A stretch of 64,000 nucleotides of DNA from Pseudomonadota bacterium (GCA_023451825.1 JAEXYA010000067.1:98473-162472), one strand, 5' to 3'. Shown: positions 25,353 through 34,659, numbered from the stretch's first letter. Translations and numbers: made by a program. The notes: a model not told the origin generated them from the sequence alone.

Positions 25353-27304
25353 GTCTTCGGCGCCACCCGCATCGCCTTGCTGCGTCGGGAGACCGCGTGC
25401 TGGGTTTTCTCCCAGCGATGCGGCTCGCGGAGCAACTGCCATAGCGCACGCCACGCGGAGATCGATAAAAGCCCCCAGTAAAGCGGCGCCAGTAGCAATA
25501 TCCATGCGTGGCGCATCTGCCTGCGTCGCGCCAGCCCCATCAGGCCGACAGTGATCGTGGCGAAATAGCCTGCCGAGATTGCCGTCAGATGCAGCGGCAT
25601 CAACATATCGACCATAAAGCCGGACACGCTGCCCGTGACGCTCGCGCGGCCGACGAGAAGCGCGATCTCGACAAGCAGCAAAGGATAGGCCAGCGCCGTC
25701 AGCACATTGCTGCCGGCAATGATCGCAACGCCAATCGATTTGCCTGTCCCCACATCGCGCCATAAGCGCCATGGCCGGCGCAGATGCACGGCACTGGTTT
25801 GCATCCACCCCTTCATCCAGCGCGAGCGCTGCCGCAGCCAGGCGCTGAAATGCACTGGCGCTTCTTCATAAGTCGTCGAGGAGAACGTAACGCAGCGATG
25901 GCCGAAACGCGCCAGCCGAATGCCGAGATCGGCATCCTCGGTGACATTCCATGCATCCCAGCTGCCGACCTCGCGCAACACCTCGGCACGAAAGTGATTC
26001 GACGATCCGCCAAGCGGGAGCGGCAGGCGTAGCGCCGCAAGGCCGGGAAGCAAGACATCGAACTGCCCGGCATATTCGGCCGCGAACATCCGCGATAGCA
26101 GGCTTTCCCTGGCATTGTCGATGGTCAGGCTTGCCTGCACGCAGGCGACCTCAGCGCCGTGATGATCGAACGCGTCGAGCGCGGCGCGCAGTTGCCCCGG
26201 TTCGGGCCGATCCTCCGCGTCGAACACTGCGACAAAACGGCCGCGAGCGAACGGCAACGCATAATTCAGCGCCTTCGGTTTGGTCTGCGGGCCGATGGCC
26301 GGAACGGTGATGACCTGCACATGCGGTAACGGCTGCAATCGCGCGATGGCCTGCCGGGTGCTGTGGTCATCGGCCTCGGTGACCAGGATGACATCCAGCT
26401 TCTCGCGGGGGTAATCGAGATCGGAGATCGCCTGCAGCAGCGGTGCGACCGATGTGGCCTCGCGATAGAGCGCGATCATCACCGTATAGATCGGCAGCTC
26501 GATATCCGGCAAATGCCGGCGCTTCGGCTCGGCCAGACGTGGCACCAGACAGCCAAGAAAGCGAAAGCCTGCGAAGACGACGAAGGTCGCAGTGAGCACA
26601 CCGCTCCAGATCGCCTCGCCAAGCAAAGAGGGAACGGCGATGAGACCGGCTATGACAAGGATGTTCGCCGCTCGACAAAACTGCTGCCACCGGTCTTGCG
26701 CACGCGATGCGGCAGACAGTTCGGGCCATCTCTGCGGGAGTCCATCCGCCGCCTGCTGCGCGAGCACATCGCCTGCATGTCGTGTGAGAAAGCGATTGAA
26801 GTCTTCCGTTGTGGCGAACTCGAGCTGCGCGACGAGCTGTGACTGCGCCGCCGTCAGAAGGCTCAGCTTACGCGCGGACAGGCCACGCGCGGCGACGACG
26901 CAATAAATGCCGTCGTGCCGACGAATCGGAAAAATGCCGAATTGGACGGCCTGTGCATACTGCTCCGGCGACAGCAGGCACCGCCCGTGGTCGCCTGCGC
27001 CGAGCTTGACGAACCGCCTGCCAAGCCGCGCTGCCAAGCTCTGCAGATAGCCGGCCTCATCGATGACGTCCCAATCGATCAGGATGCGATCCGCATCGAT
27101 CCCCAGTCTGCGGCTGCGATTGGTGGCCGCCTGCAGCGTGAGCGATGGGACGAGGCCATTCAGGCATTCGAGTTCGGCTGCGACCTGCGCCGCCGGCTCG
27201 GGGCGGCGATGATCATGGTCGAGTGGGCGCCGCCGACGCTCGGGCGCCAAGGCATATGCGCTGACTGACGGCTCCGGATCCTCACCATCGTCCAGCAGGG
27301 ACAT
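25349..27304 (-). CDS. Membrane glycosyltransferase (GT2, cellulose-synthase-like) with N-terminal GspE-N/MshEN-like domain
   Basis: 651 residues from the ATG at 27304 (GGGGAG seven bases upstream). Residues about 60-200 look like a GspE/MshE N-terminal domain (ILIDWDVIDEAGYLQSLAARLGRRFVKLG ... FGIFPIRRHDGIYCVVAARG). Two hydrophobic helices follow, then a GT2 domain with the acidic motif FDAEDRPEPGQ, TEDADLGIRLARFG and QRSRWMKGW, i.e. the D,D,D,QxxRW pattern of processive glycosyltransferases. Further helices lie near the C-terminus. MshEN domains are known to bind c-di-GMP, so allosteric control is inferred; the polymer is unknown. The TAG stop lies in the end of a palindrome. It diverges from the solute-binding gene at 27453. 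Confidence 0.85.
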   Translation of the reverse strand: MSLLDDGEDPEPSVSAYALAPERRRRPLDHDHRRPEPAAQVAAELECLNGLVPSLTLQAATNRSRRLGIDADRILIDWDVIDEAGYLQSLAARLGRRFVKLGAGDHGRCLLSPEQYAQAVQFGIFPIRRHDGIYCVVAARGLSARKLSLLTAAQSQLVAQLEFATTEDFNRFLTRHAGDVLAQQAADGLPQRWPELSAASRAQDRWQQFCRAANILVIAGLIAVPSLLGEAIWSGVLTATFVVFAGFRFLGCLVPRLAEPKRRHLPDIELPIYTVMIALYREATSVAPLLQAISDLDYPREKLDVILVTEADDHSTRQAIARLQPLPHVQVITVPAIGPQTKPKALNYALPFARGRFVAVFDAEDRPEPGQLRAALDAFDHHGAEVACVQASLTIDNARESLLSRMFAAEYAGQFDVLLPGLAALRLPLPLGGSSNHFRAEVLREVGSWDAWNVTEDADLGIRLARFGHRCVTFSSTTYEEAPVHFSAWLRQRSRWMKGWMQTSAVHLRRPWRLWRDVGTGKSIGVAIIAGSNVLTALAYPLLLVEIALLVGRASVTGSVSGFMVDMLMPLHLTAISAGYFATITVGLMGLARRRQMRHAWILLLAPLYWGLLSISAWRALWQLLREPHRWEKTQHAVSRRSKAMRVAPKT

Positions 27305-27452
27305 GCTACGCTCCCCAAGAACACAAACAACGCTACGAACGATGTCACAAACGCTACTCGCGTCTCCGGCGGGATGGTCTATAAGACCCGCGTCCGGACA
27401 AGCCTTCATGCAACCACAGATGGTTAATTTCAGCAACAAAATACCGCAAGGA

Positions 27453-28355
27453 ATGGCGTGCACAACCTTACGTGCGCTATGCCTCGTGGGTGCGTTGCTG
27501 CCTTGGGCGGCGCAGGCGCAAGGTCAGGGCCAGGCACCCGTGCCGCCGCTGGCGCCAAATCTGTCGGTGCAATCGGGCAGCCAGCCCGGCGCGCAGGCCG
27601 TCCCCGGCTTCTGGGATCCGCGCCGCCGCCCGGAGCGGCCGGACCTCACACGCCTGACGGTGATCCGCTTCCTGACCGAGACCGATTATCCGCCGTTCAA
27701 TTACACCGGCCCCGACGGCAATCCGGCCGGCTTCAATGTCGATCTCGCGCGCCAGCTCTGCGAGGAAATCAAGGTCACCTGCACCATCCAGATGCGCCGC
27801 TTCGAGACGCTGCTGGACGCCATCGCCAGCAATCGCGGCGACGCCATCATCGCTTCCATGGCGGTGACGCCGGCGATCCGCGCCCGCGTCGATTTCACCG
27901 ATCCCTATTATCGCGCGCCCGGCCGCTTCGTGGCGCGCAAGGATGCGGTGCTGAAGGAGATGCGGCCGGAATATCTCGAGGGCAAAAAGATCGGCGTCAT
28001 TGTCGGCACCGCGCATGAAGCCTTTCTCAAGGCGATGTTTACCGATGCGACGCTGTTGACCTATCCGAACGAGGACATGCTGCGCACGGCGCTGCGCAAG
28101 AGCGAGGTGGATGTCATTTTTGGCGATGCCATTTCGCTCGCGTTCTGGGTCAATGGCCAGGACTCTTCCGATTGCTGCGCTTTCTCGGGCGGCCCGTTCA
28201 TCGAGAGCCGCTTCTTCGGCGAAGGCATCGGCATCGGCGTCCGCAAGGGCAATGACACGCTGCGCCAGGCGCTGAACTGGGCCCTGTTCCGCACCTGGGA
28301 AAAGGGCCGTTACACCGATCTGTGGCTGAAATACTTTTCCGTCAGCCCTTTCTAG
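27453..28355 (+). CDS. Periplasmic solute-binding protein, family 3 (amino-acid-type)
   Basis: About 300 residues if the ATG at 27453 is used; it gives a clean signal peptide (MACTTLRALCLVGALLPWAAQA), but its only AAGGA abuts the start, and an in-frame ATG at 27420 is an alternative. A Gln/Pro-rich linker precedes the SBP_bac_3 domain: RFLTETDYPPFNYTGPDGNPAGFNVDLARQLCEEI, then FETLLDAIASNRGDAIIASMAVTPAIRARVDFTDPYY and GKKIGVIVGTAHEAFLKAMF. The ligand arginine/aspartate pattern suggests an amino acid. No permease or ATPase gene is adjacent, so it is an orphan binding protein. The start is uncertain; the family assignment is firm. Confidence 0.85.
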   Translation: MACTTLRALCLVGALLPWAAQAQGQGQAPVPPLAPNLSVQSGSQPGAQAVPGFWDPRRRPERPDLTRLTVIRFLTETDYPPFNYTGPDGNPAGFNVDLARQLCEEIKVTCTIQMRRFETLLDAIASNRGDAIIASMAVTPAIRARVDFTDPYYRAPGRFVARKDAVLKEMRPEYLEGKKIGVIVGTAHEAFLKAMFTDATLLTYPNEDMLRTALRKSEVDVIFGDAISLAFWVNGQDSSDCCAFSGGPFIESRFFGEGIGIGVRKGNDTLRQALNWALFRTWEKGRYTDLWLKYFSVSPF

Positions 28356-28427
28356 ATTCCACCATTCGAGCGGTTTGGCATTTCGATGCGGAGCCGCTAG
28401 GTTCCGCGGCCCGGAGGCCATCTGATT

Positions 28428-30068
28428 ATGTCGACTGCTGAAACCACCATGAGCCCGAGCGAGCTGCGTGCGCTCGCCGAGAACTCCAACGCCTGGCCGT
28501 TCGAGCAGGCGAAGGCGCTGGTGAACAGGCTGAAGAAAGCCCCGAAGGACGAGGTTTTGTTCGAGACCGGCTATGGCCCCTCGGGCCTGCCGCATATCGG
28601 CACCTTCGGCGAAGTGGCGCGCACCACCATGGTGCGCCATGCCTTCCGCGTTCTGACCGAAGACAAGATCAAGACGCGCCTGCTCGCCTTCTCCGACGAC
28701 ATGGACGGTTTTCGCAAGGTCCCGGACAATGTGCCGAACAAGGAGATGCTGGCACAACATCTCGGCAAGCCGCTGACCAGCGTGCCCGATCCGATCGAAG
28801 AAGGCGTATCGTTCGGCGCGGCGAACAATGCGCGGTTGCGCGCCTTCCTCGACCATTTCGGCTTCGACTACGAATTCGCGTCCTCCACCGACTACTACAA
28901 GTCCGGCCGCTTCGACGCGACGCTACTGCGTATGCTCGAAGTCTACGACAAGGTGATGGACATCATCCTGCCGACCCTCGGCCCGGATCGCCGCGCCACA
29001 TACTCGCCGTTCCTGCCGGTGAGCAAGACCACCGGCGTGGTGCTGCAGGTGCCGATGATCCGCCGTGACGTGAAGGCTGGCACGATCACTTACGTCGATC
29101 CCGATACGAATGAGGAAGTTACTACGCCCGTCACCGGCGGCGCGGTGAAGTGCCAGTGGAAGGCAGACTGGGCGCTGCGTTGGGCGGCGCTCGGCGTCGA
29201 CTACGAAATGGCGGGCAAGGACCTCATCGATAGCGTCAAGCTGTCGGGCAAGATCTGCGCGGCCCTTGGCGGCACGCCGCCGGAAGGCTTCAACTACGAA
29301 CTCTTCCTCGACGAGAACGGCGGCAAGATCTCGAAGTCCAAGGGCAACGGCCTGACCATCGACGAATGGCTGCGCTACGCGTCCCCGGAATCGCTGTCAC
29401 TGTTCATGTATCGCGAGCCGAAGGCGGCGAAGCGGCTGTTCTTCGACGTCATCCCGCGCAATGTGGACGAGTATCAGCAGTTCAGCGAAGGTTTTAACCG
29501 TCAGGACGCCAAGCAGCAGCTGTCCAATCCGGTCTGGCACATCCATGCCGGCCATCCGCCGAAGGTGGACATGCCGGTCACGTTCCAGCTGCTGCTGACG
29601 CTGGTGTCGTCGTCCAACGCGGAAAACGCCGACACGCTGTGGGGCTTCATCGGCCGCTATCGTCCGGGCGTCAGCGCCGCCACGCATCCGAAGCTGGATG
29701 CGATGGTCGGCTATGCCATCAACTACTATCGCGATTTCGTCGCGCCGACGAAGACGTTCCGCCAGCCCACCGATGTGGAGCGCGTGGCGCTGCAGGACCT
29801 GCGCGATGCGCTGTCACGCCTCCCGGCGGAGACGACCGCCGAGGACATCCAGAACGCCGTCTACGAGATCGGCCGCCGCGAGCCATTCCTCGATCACAAG
29901 AAGCCGGCCAAGGATGGCCGACCGGGCGTATCGCTGGATTGGTTCAACATGCTGTACCAGGTGCTGCTCGGCCAGGAGAAAGGCCCGCGCTTCGGCTCCT
30001 TCGTCGCGGTCTACGGCGTGCCAAATGCGATCAGCATGATCGACGGCGCGCTGGCAAGGAGCGCGTGA
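28428..30068 (+). CDS. lysK: Lysine--tRNA ligase, class I
   Basis: 546 residues. Class I signatures: the HIGH-like PHIGTF at about residue 55 and KMSKS-like KISKSKG at about 302. Diagnostic LysRS-I blocks include FETGYGPSGLPHIGTFGEVARTTMVRHAF, LLAFSDDMDGFRKVPDNVP, QWKADWALRWAALGVDYEM and SLFMYREPKAAKRLFFDVIPRNVDEY. It charges tRNA-Lys. The class I enzyme replaces the class II form in many alphaproteobacteria. GGAGG lies about 11 bases before the ATG. A family F palindrome follows the stop. Confidence 0.95.
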   Translation: MSTAETTMSPSELRALAENSNAWPFEQAKALVNRLKKAPKDEVLFETGYGPSGLPHIGTFGEVARTTMVRHAFRVLTEDKIKTRLLAFSDDMDGFRKVPDNVPNKEMLAQHLGKPLTSVPDPIEEGVSFGAANNARLRAFLDHFGFDYEFASSTDYYKSGRFDATLLRMLEVYDKVMDIILPTLGPDRRATYSPFLPVSKTTGVVLQVPMIRRDVKAGTITYVDPDTNEEVTTPVTGGAVKCQWKADWALRWAALGVDYEMAGKDLIDSVKLSGKICAALGGTPPEGFNYELFLDENGGKISKSKGNGLTIDEWLRYASPESLSLFMYREPKAAKRLFFDVIPRNVDEYQQFSEGFNRQDAKQQLSNPVWHIHAGHPPKVDMPVTFQLLLTLVSSSNAENADTLWGFIGRYRPGVSAATHPKLDAMVGYAINYYRDFVAPTKTFRQPTDVERVALQDLRDALSRLPAETTAEDIQNAVYEIGRREPFLDHKKPAKDGRPGVSLDWFNMLYQVLLGQEKGPRFGSFVAVYGVPNAISMIDGALARSA

Positions 30069-30071
30069 CGT

Positions 30072-30160
30072 CTGTAGCCCGGATGGAGCGCAGCGACATC
30101 CGGGACCGGCCACGGTCGAGACTCGGAATCCCGGATTGCGCTTCGCTCCATCCGGGCTAC
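30072..30160. repeat. Intergenic palindrome, family F
   Basis: Arms GTAGCCCGGATGGAGCG and CGCTCCATCCGGGCTAC, with an inner CATCCGGGA / TCCCGGATT pair. Single copy here, four bases after the lysK stop codon. Confidence 0.9.
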
Positions 30161-30187
30161 GCTGCGGCGGATAAGTGAGGCTCTGCC

Positions 30188-30790
30188 ATGACGATTGCGG
30201 AAGCGGGAAAGCTGACCGTCGCCGAATTCCTTCAGGCCGTGAGCGGTCGCGATGGACGCTTCGAGCTTGTGCGCGGCGTGGCCTACGCCATGGCCGGAGC
30301 CAAAGAGGGCCACAACGTCATTTGCAGCAATGTCCTCACGGCGCTGGTCCCCGCAGGAAAACGCCACGGATGTCGCACGACGTCGAGCGACACGGCCGTG
30401 CAGACCGGCCCTGATACGATCCGCTATCCGGATGTTGTCGTCGATTGCGGCCCGCCGAACGCGTCGGCATTGACGGCGTCGAAGCCCACCATCGTGGTTG
30501 AAATCTCTTCACCGGGAACAGCGGTGTTCGACCACGCCGCCAAATTGCTCGAATATCAGAGCCTGGCCACGATCAGCACGATCCTGCAGATCGAGTCTGA
30601 AATCGCCCTGGTCAAGATTCACACACGTCAGGACGACGGAAGCTGGGCCGAGCAAACGATCGAGGCCTTCGATACGGCCATCGATCTTCCGTCGCTCTCT
30701 GCGTCCATCACGCTCAATGAAATCTACGACACGCTCGATGTGCGACCGCGGCTGCGATTGCAGATCGTGCCCCCTCGGAGCGCATCATAA
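30188..30790 (+). CDS. Uma2-family (DUF820) putative endonuclease-like protein
   Basis: 200 residues, GTGAGG upstream of the ATG. Core features: LTVAEFLQAVSGRDGRFELVRGVAYAM, the acidic motif DTIRYPDVVVDCGP (Asp of the PD-(D/E)XK core), PTIVVEISSPGTAVFDHAAKLLEYQSLATI (Glu and Lys). This is a cleaner match to the family than the gene at 4282, and the two share little beyond the motifs. Biological role unknown; neither copy is next to a methylase, antitoxin or transposase. Confidence 0.87.
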   Translation: MTIAEAGKLTVAEFLQAVSGRDGRFELVRGVAYAMAGAKEGHNVICSNVLTALVPAGKRHGCRTTSSDTAVQTGPDTIRYPDVVVDCGPPNASALTASKPTIVVEISSPGTAVFDHAAKLLEYQSLATISTILQIESEIALVKIHTRQDDGSWAEQTIEAFDTAIDLPSLSASITLNEIYDTLDVRPRLRLQIVPPRSAS

Positions 30791-30838
30791 GCGGAGGCTC
30801 GCGTCACCTCTCCCCGCCGGGGAGAGGTGAAGACAGCC

Positions 30839-31468
30839 TCACTGGCTGGCCCACACGATCCGTGCGATCCATTCGATATCTTGCACTGCAAAACTGCGAT
30901 CCGCATGGCTCGGATTGAGCGACTGCAGCTCCAGCAGTTTGGTGGTCCGCCGCTTCAATTCCTTGGCCATCACCTCGCCGTCCTTGGTCTTGACCACGAC
31001 GCGATCGCCCTTGCGGATCTGCGCGCTCGGCGACACCACGATGATGTCGCCGTCGCGATAGGCCGGCTTCATCGAGTCACCGGCGATCGTCAGCGCATAA
31101 GCGTGCTCGTCATTCACCGACGGCAGTCCGACTTCGTCCCAGCCCTTGCTGCCGACGGGGAAGCCCGCATCGTCGAAGAAGCCGCCCTGCCCCGCTTGCG
31201 CGAAGCCGAGCAGCGGCACCGATTGAACGATCTTGCGCGTGCCCTCGATCAGCGAGACGAAACTCTCGATCGATACACCCGTCGCCTTCAGCGCCTTCGA
31301 CACCGATTCGGTGGAGGGCCAGCGCTCGCGCCCCTCATTGGTGATCCGCTTCGATTTGTTGAACGTGGTCGCATCCAGCCCCGCTTTCTTGGCGAGAGCG
31401 GAAGCCGTGAGGCCGTTGCGTTCGGCCAAAAGGTCTAGCGCATTCCAGATCTGGGCGTGGGTCAGCAT
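30839..31468 (-). CDS. LexA/CI-like repressor: helix-turn-helix plus S24 peptidase domain
   Basis: 209 residues. The HTH at about 15-45 (NGLTASALAKKAGLDATTFNKSK) is followed by a self-cleaving S24 domain: cleavage pair Ala92-Gly93 in FAQAGQGG, nucleophile Ser132 in AGDSMKPAYRDGDIIVV and base Lys169 in GEVMAKEL. Known relatives are cleaved during RecA activation or act as phage-type repressors. There are no phage genes nearby. It diverges from the DUF952-pyrD pair, which it might regulate from the shared 187-base region (31469-31655). It is too different from LexA to be the global SOS repressor; the window does not show its targets. Confidence 0.85.
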   Translation of the reverse strand: MLTHAQIWNALDLLAERNGLTASALAKKAGLDATTFNKSKRITNEGRERWPSTESVSKALKATGVSIESFVSLIEGTRKIVQSVPLLGFAQAGQGGFFDDAGFPVGSKGWDEVGLPSVNDEHAYALTIAGDSMKPAYRDGDIIVVSPSAQIRKGDRVVVKTKDGEVMAKELKRRTTKLLELQSLNPSHADRSFAVQDIEWIARIVWASQ

Positions 31469-31655
31469 TGTTTCGTCCCTTCCGGCCTCGTGGCGCCGCT
31501 GAATCGTGGCAGCAACTAGGAATTATTGCCGAGGTTCCGCGAATTGTGCAACTGGCATCTGAAAAAAATGTGCGGCCTTGAGTTGCGGTGGCCCCGCCGA
31601 TACGGTCGGCCGCCGATACCCATCATGGGTTGTCCGCGTCCCACCAAGAACAACC

Positions 31656-32012
31656 GTGAAAGCTCGGCGATTGCGCAGCATCTATAAAATCTGTCCGGCG
31701 CCGCAGTGGCGCGAAGCCGAGCGCCAGGGCACCTATCGCGGCAGCGCCGACGATCTCCGGGACGGTTTCATCCATTTCTCCACCGCTGCCCAGCTCGAAG
31801 GCACGCTCGCAAAGCATTATGCCGGCCAGAGCGGCCTGTTTCTGATCGCAGTGGACAGGGACGCACTCGGCGACGAATTGCGCTGGGAGCCGTCCCGCGG
31901 CGGCGACCTGTTTCCGCATCTTTATGGCGAGCTCGATCTCGGCACCGTCACCGCCGTCATGGACCTGCGCCTGCGCGCCGACGGCAGCCATGTCATTCCG
32001 GAGTTAAGTTAA
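31656..32012 (+). CDS. DUF952-family protein
   Basis: 118 residues from a GTG at 31656; a TTG at 31671 (starting LRSIYKI) is also possible because family members usually begin just before the IYKI motif. Core: IYKICPAPQWREAERQGTYRGSADDLRDGFIHFSTAAQLEGTLAKHYAGQ, then LRWEPSRGGDLFPHLYGELD. Function unknown. Its TAA is immediately followed by the GTG of pyrD, so translation is probably coupled. Confidence 0.85.
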   Translation: MKARRLRSIYKICPAPQWREAERQGTYRGSADDLRDGFIHFSTAAQLEGTLAKHYAGQSGLFLIAVDRDALGDELRWEPSRGGDLFPHLYGELDLGTVTAVMDLRLRADGSHVIPELS

Positions 32013-33107
32013 GTGATCCGTGCCTTCGATGCCTTTTCCCTGCCGATGCTGCGCATGCTGGACGCCGAAGATGCCCATCGCCTCGCTATCCGCGGCCTCA
32101 AGCTTCTGCCTTATGCCAAACCCCGCCCCGATGATCCGAAGCTCGCAGTCCGCGCCTTCGGCCTGAATTTCCCGAACCCCGTCGGCATCGCCGCGGGCTT
32201 CGACAAGCATGCCGAAGCGCCGGATGCGTTGCTGCGTCTCGGCTTCGGCTTTGCCGAGATCGGCACCGTGACGCCCAAGCCGCAGCCCGGCAATCCGCGG
32301 CCGCGGCTGTTTCGCCTCGAGCGGGATGAGGCCGTCATCAACCGCTTCGGCTTCAACAGCGAAGGCGCCGAGCCTGTGCTGCGGCGCCTGGCCGCGCGCG
32401 CCCAGCGCGGCGGCATCGTCGGCGTCAATGTCGGTGCCAACAAGGAATCCACCGATCGCACCCAGGACTATGTGAAGCTGATCGAGACCTTTGCGCCGGT
32501 GGCGAGCTATTTCACCGTCAATGTGTCCTCGCCGAACACGCCCGGCCTGCGCAACCTGCAGCAGGCGAGCGAACTGAACGACCTGCTGGCCCGCGTCATC
32601 GAAGCCCGCGACCGCGTGCGCAAGACGGCCGGCGAGTCGCCCGTGCTGCTGAAGATCGCCCCCGATCTCGGCCTCGCCGATCTCGACGATGTGGTGCATG
32701 TGGCCCGCTCGCGCGGTGTCGACGGCATGATCGTCGCGAACACCACCATCGGCCGCCCGCCGACCTTGCGCGACAAGGCAAAGGCGACGGAAACCGGCGG
32801 CCTGTCCGGCCGTCCGTTGTTTCGGCTGTCGACACGTATGGTCGCCGAGACTTTTGTGCGCGTGGAAGGCGCGTTCCCGCTGATCGGCGCCGGCGGAATC
32901 GACTCGGGCGGCGCCGCGCTGACAAAAATTCGCGCCGGCGCGAGCCTGATCCAGATCTATTCGTCGCTGGTCTATAAGGGGCTCGGTCTCGTCGAGTCGA
33001 TCAAGGCCGATCTCACCTCGACGCTGCTGCGGACCGGACGCGATTCGCTGTCGGAGATCGTGGGCGCCGATGCGGCAACGATCACTGCGGAAGACTGGCC
33101 GGTTTAA
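32013..33107 (+). CDS. pyrD: Dihydroorotate dehydrogenase (quinone), class 2
   Basis: 364 residues starting with GTG directly after the DUF952 stop. It oxidises dihydroorotate to orotate in pyrimidine synthesis, with FMN, at the inner membrane and reducing quinone. The N-terminal extension (about 1-40) is the membrane-associating helix pair of class 2 enzymes. FMN/substrate motifs: NPVGIAAGFDKHAEAPDALL, TVTPKPQPGNPRPRLFRL, catalytic-serine motif NVSSPNTPGLRNLQ at about 170-183, VANTTIGRP, IGAGGIDSGGAALTKIRAGASLIQIYS. One base separates its stop from a family D palindrome. Confidence 0.95.
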   Translation: MIRAFDAFSLPMLRMLDAEDAHRLAIRGLKLLPYAKPRPDDPKLAVRAFGLNFPNPVGIAAGFDKHAEAPDALLRLGFGFAEIGTVTPKPQPGNPRPRLFRLERDEAVINRFGFNSEGAEPVLRRLAARAQRGGIVGVNVGANKESTDRTQDYVKLIETFAPVASYFTVNVSSPNTPGLRNLQQASELNDLLARVIEARDRVRKTAGESPVLLKIAPDLGLADLDDVVHVARSRGVDGMIVANTTIGRPPTLRDKAKATETGGLSGRPLFRLSTRMVAETFVRVEGAFPLIGAGGIDSGGAALTKIRAGASLIQIYSSLVYKGLGLVESIKADLTSTLLRTGRDSLSEIVGADAATITAEDWPV

Positions 33108-33108
33108 G

Positions 33109-33232
33109 CTCCGCCCCTCATGGTGAGGAGCGCGCCCTTGCGCGCGTCTCGAACCATGAGATGGCCTGGCTCCGAGTTTGTGTCCATCCTTCGAGACGCG
33201 CGCTTTGCGGGCTCCTCAGGATGAGGGCGGAG
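33109..33232. repeat. Intergenic palindrome, family D (copy 1)
   Basis: Left arm CTCCGCCCCTCATGGTGAGGAGC, right arm GCTCCTCAGGATGAGGGCGGAG, with inner CGCGTCTCGAACCATGAG and CATCCTTCGAGACGCG. Each end can also fold into a local CTC-CCTGA-GGAG hairpin. Copies: 35092-35206, 48231-48354, 51210-51359. The right end holds the stop codon and last four codons of the MATE gene. Confidence 0.9.
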
Positions 33233-34547
33233 TGAACGTCTTCCGCAGCAATGCCGGGTATCGCATCGCCTGCAATCCGCCGCGCGCGATGTAATGCACC
33301 AGCAGCGCGCCCCATAACCCGGCATTGCCCCACGGCTTCAGCAAGAACCAACCGGCAAAAAAGCACAGCAGCGACAGCACCATCAGATTGCGCATATCGC
33401 GCGCCCATGTCGCGCCGATGAACACGCCGTCATAGGCAAAGGCGAACACGCCCAGCACCGGCGCCAGCGCCACCAGCCAGAGAAATTCGCGCGCCAGCCC
33501 ACGCACATCGGCACTCGCCGTCATTGCATCGATCAGCACGCCGCCGCCGAGCGCATAGATCGCACTCAGCGCGACCGCGAAGCCAAAACCCCAGACGATC
33601 ACCAGCCTGACCGCACTGACAAAGCCGAGACGATTGCGCGCACCATAGGCGCGACCGCACAACTGCTCGGCCGCGCTCGCCAGACCATCGAGGAAGAATG
33701 CGCTGATCAGCAGGAAATTGCCGAGCACGGAATTGGCAGCGAGGGTGAGGTCGCCGGCCCGCGCGCCCTGCGCGGTGAAAAACAAAAAGGCGGTGATCAG
33801 CGCCGCCGTGCGGATCAGGATGTCGCGATTGACCGCCATCGTATGCGTGACCTTGTCACGCTCCAGCAGCACCGCCCATGGCGCGGTGAGCCGGCCATCG
33901 GTGATCCGCCATGCGATGATAACGCCGAGCAGGAGACCAGTCCCCTCTGCCACCACCGATGCCGCTGCCGCGCCGACGATGCTCAGATCGAGCACCAGCA
34001 CGAACAGCAGCGTCGCTGCCATGTTGACGGCGTTGATGACGATCTGCACGCCCAGCGCCAGCGAGGCGCGCGCCTGGCCGACCAGCCAGCCGACCACGAC
34101 GAAGTTCGACAACACCAGCGGCGCCGACCAGATGCGCACGGTGAAATAGCGATGCGCCGCTTCGGTGACGCCTTCGCTGCCACCCATGGCGGTGAGCAAC
34201 ACATAAGCGAGCGGCACCTGCAGCAGGATCAGCAACGCACCGATCGCGCCGGAGATGACGAAGCCGCGCGGCAGCAGCGCGCGCAGCTCCTGCCGGTCCT
34301 CGGCGCCCAGCGCCTGCGCGGTGAACGCCACGGTGCTCATGCGCAGGAAGCCGAACAGCCAGAATGTGCAATCGAACAGCACCGACGCCATCGCCACGCC
34401 GCCGAGCAACGTGGCATCGCCGAGCCGGCCGATCGCCATGGTGGCGACGATGCCGAGCATCGGCGTGGTGAGATTGGCCAGCATCGCCGGCCCGGCGATG
34501 GAGAACACATCGCGGGTGGTGGCGGGACGAAAGGTGGGGGAGGTCAT
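33216..34547 (-). CDS. MATE-family efflux transporter (DinF-like)
   Basis: 443 residues from the ATG at 34547; no clear SD, and the longer frame runs into a palindrome. About 12 helices. The start RDVFSIAGPAMLANLTTPMLGIVATMAIGRLGDATLLGGVAMASVLFD and LRMSTVAFTAQALGAEDRQEL are typical of the DinF branch rather than the NorM branch of the gene at 10324. Substrate unknown. The last residues (TPPSS) and the TGA lie inside the family D palindrome, so the C-terminus appears to be formed by the repeat. Confidence 0.88.
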   Translation of the reverse strand: MTSPTFRPATTRDVFSIAGPAMLANLTTPMLGIVATMAIGRLGDATLLGGVAMASVLFDCTFWLFGFLRMSTVAFTAQALGAEDRQELRALLPRGFVISGAIGALLILLQVPLAYVLLTAMGGSEGVTEAAHRYFTVRIWSAPLVLSNFVVVGWLVGQARASLALGVQIVINAVNMAATLLFVLVLDLSIVGAAAASVVAEGTGLLLGVIIAWRITDGRLTAPWAVLLERDKVTHTMAVNRDILIRTAALITAFLFFTAQGARAGDLTLAANSVLGNFLLISAFFLDGLASAAEQLCGRAYGARNRLGFVSAVRLVIVWGFGFAVALSAIYALGGGVLIDAMTASADVRGLAREFLWLVALAPVLGVFAFAYDGVFIGATWARDMRNLMVLSLLCFFAGWFLLKPWGNAGLWGALLVHYIARGGLQAMRYPALLRKTFTPPSS

Positions 34548-34567
34548 AGGAAGAAACTGGAAAAGAA

Positions 34568-34659
34568 GCAGGATGGGTTGAGCGCAGCGAAAACCCATCG
34601 GCGGAGCTTGCCGCGGGGAAAGGTGATGGGTTTTCGCGAAGACGCTCAACCCATCCTAC
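34568..34659. repeat. Intergenic palindrome, family B (copy 3)
   Basis: Arms AGGATGGGTTGAGCG and CGCTCAACCCATCCTAC, inner GAAAACCCATC / GATGGGTTTTC pair. Located between the MATE start and the end of the DUF6460-like gene. Confidence 0.9.

Noticed and set aside
30839..31468. Prophage marker: an S24 repressor
   Set aside because: No integrase, structural or lysis genes and no attachment-site repeats are nearby; neighbours are housekeeping genes.
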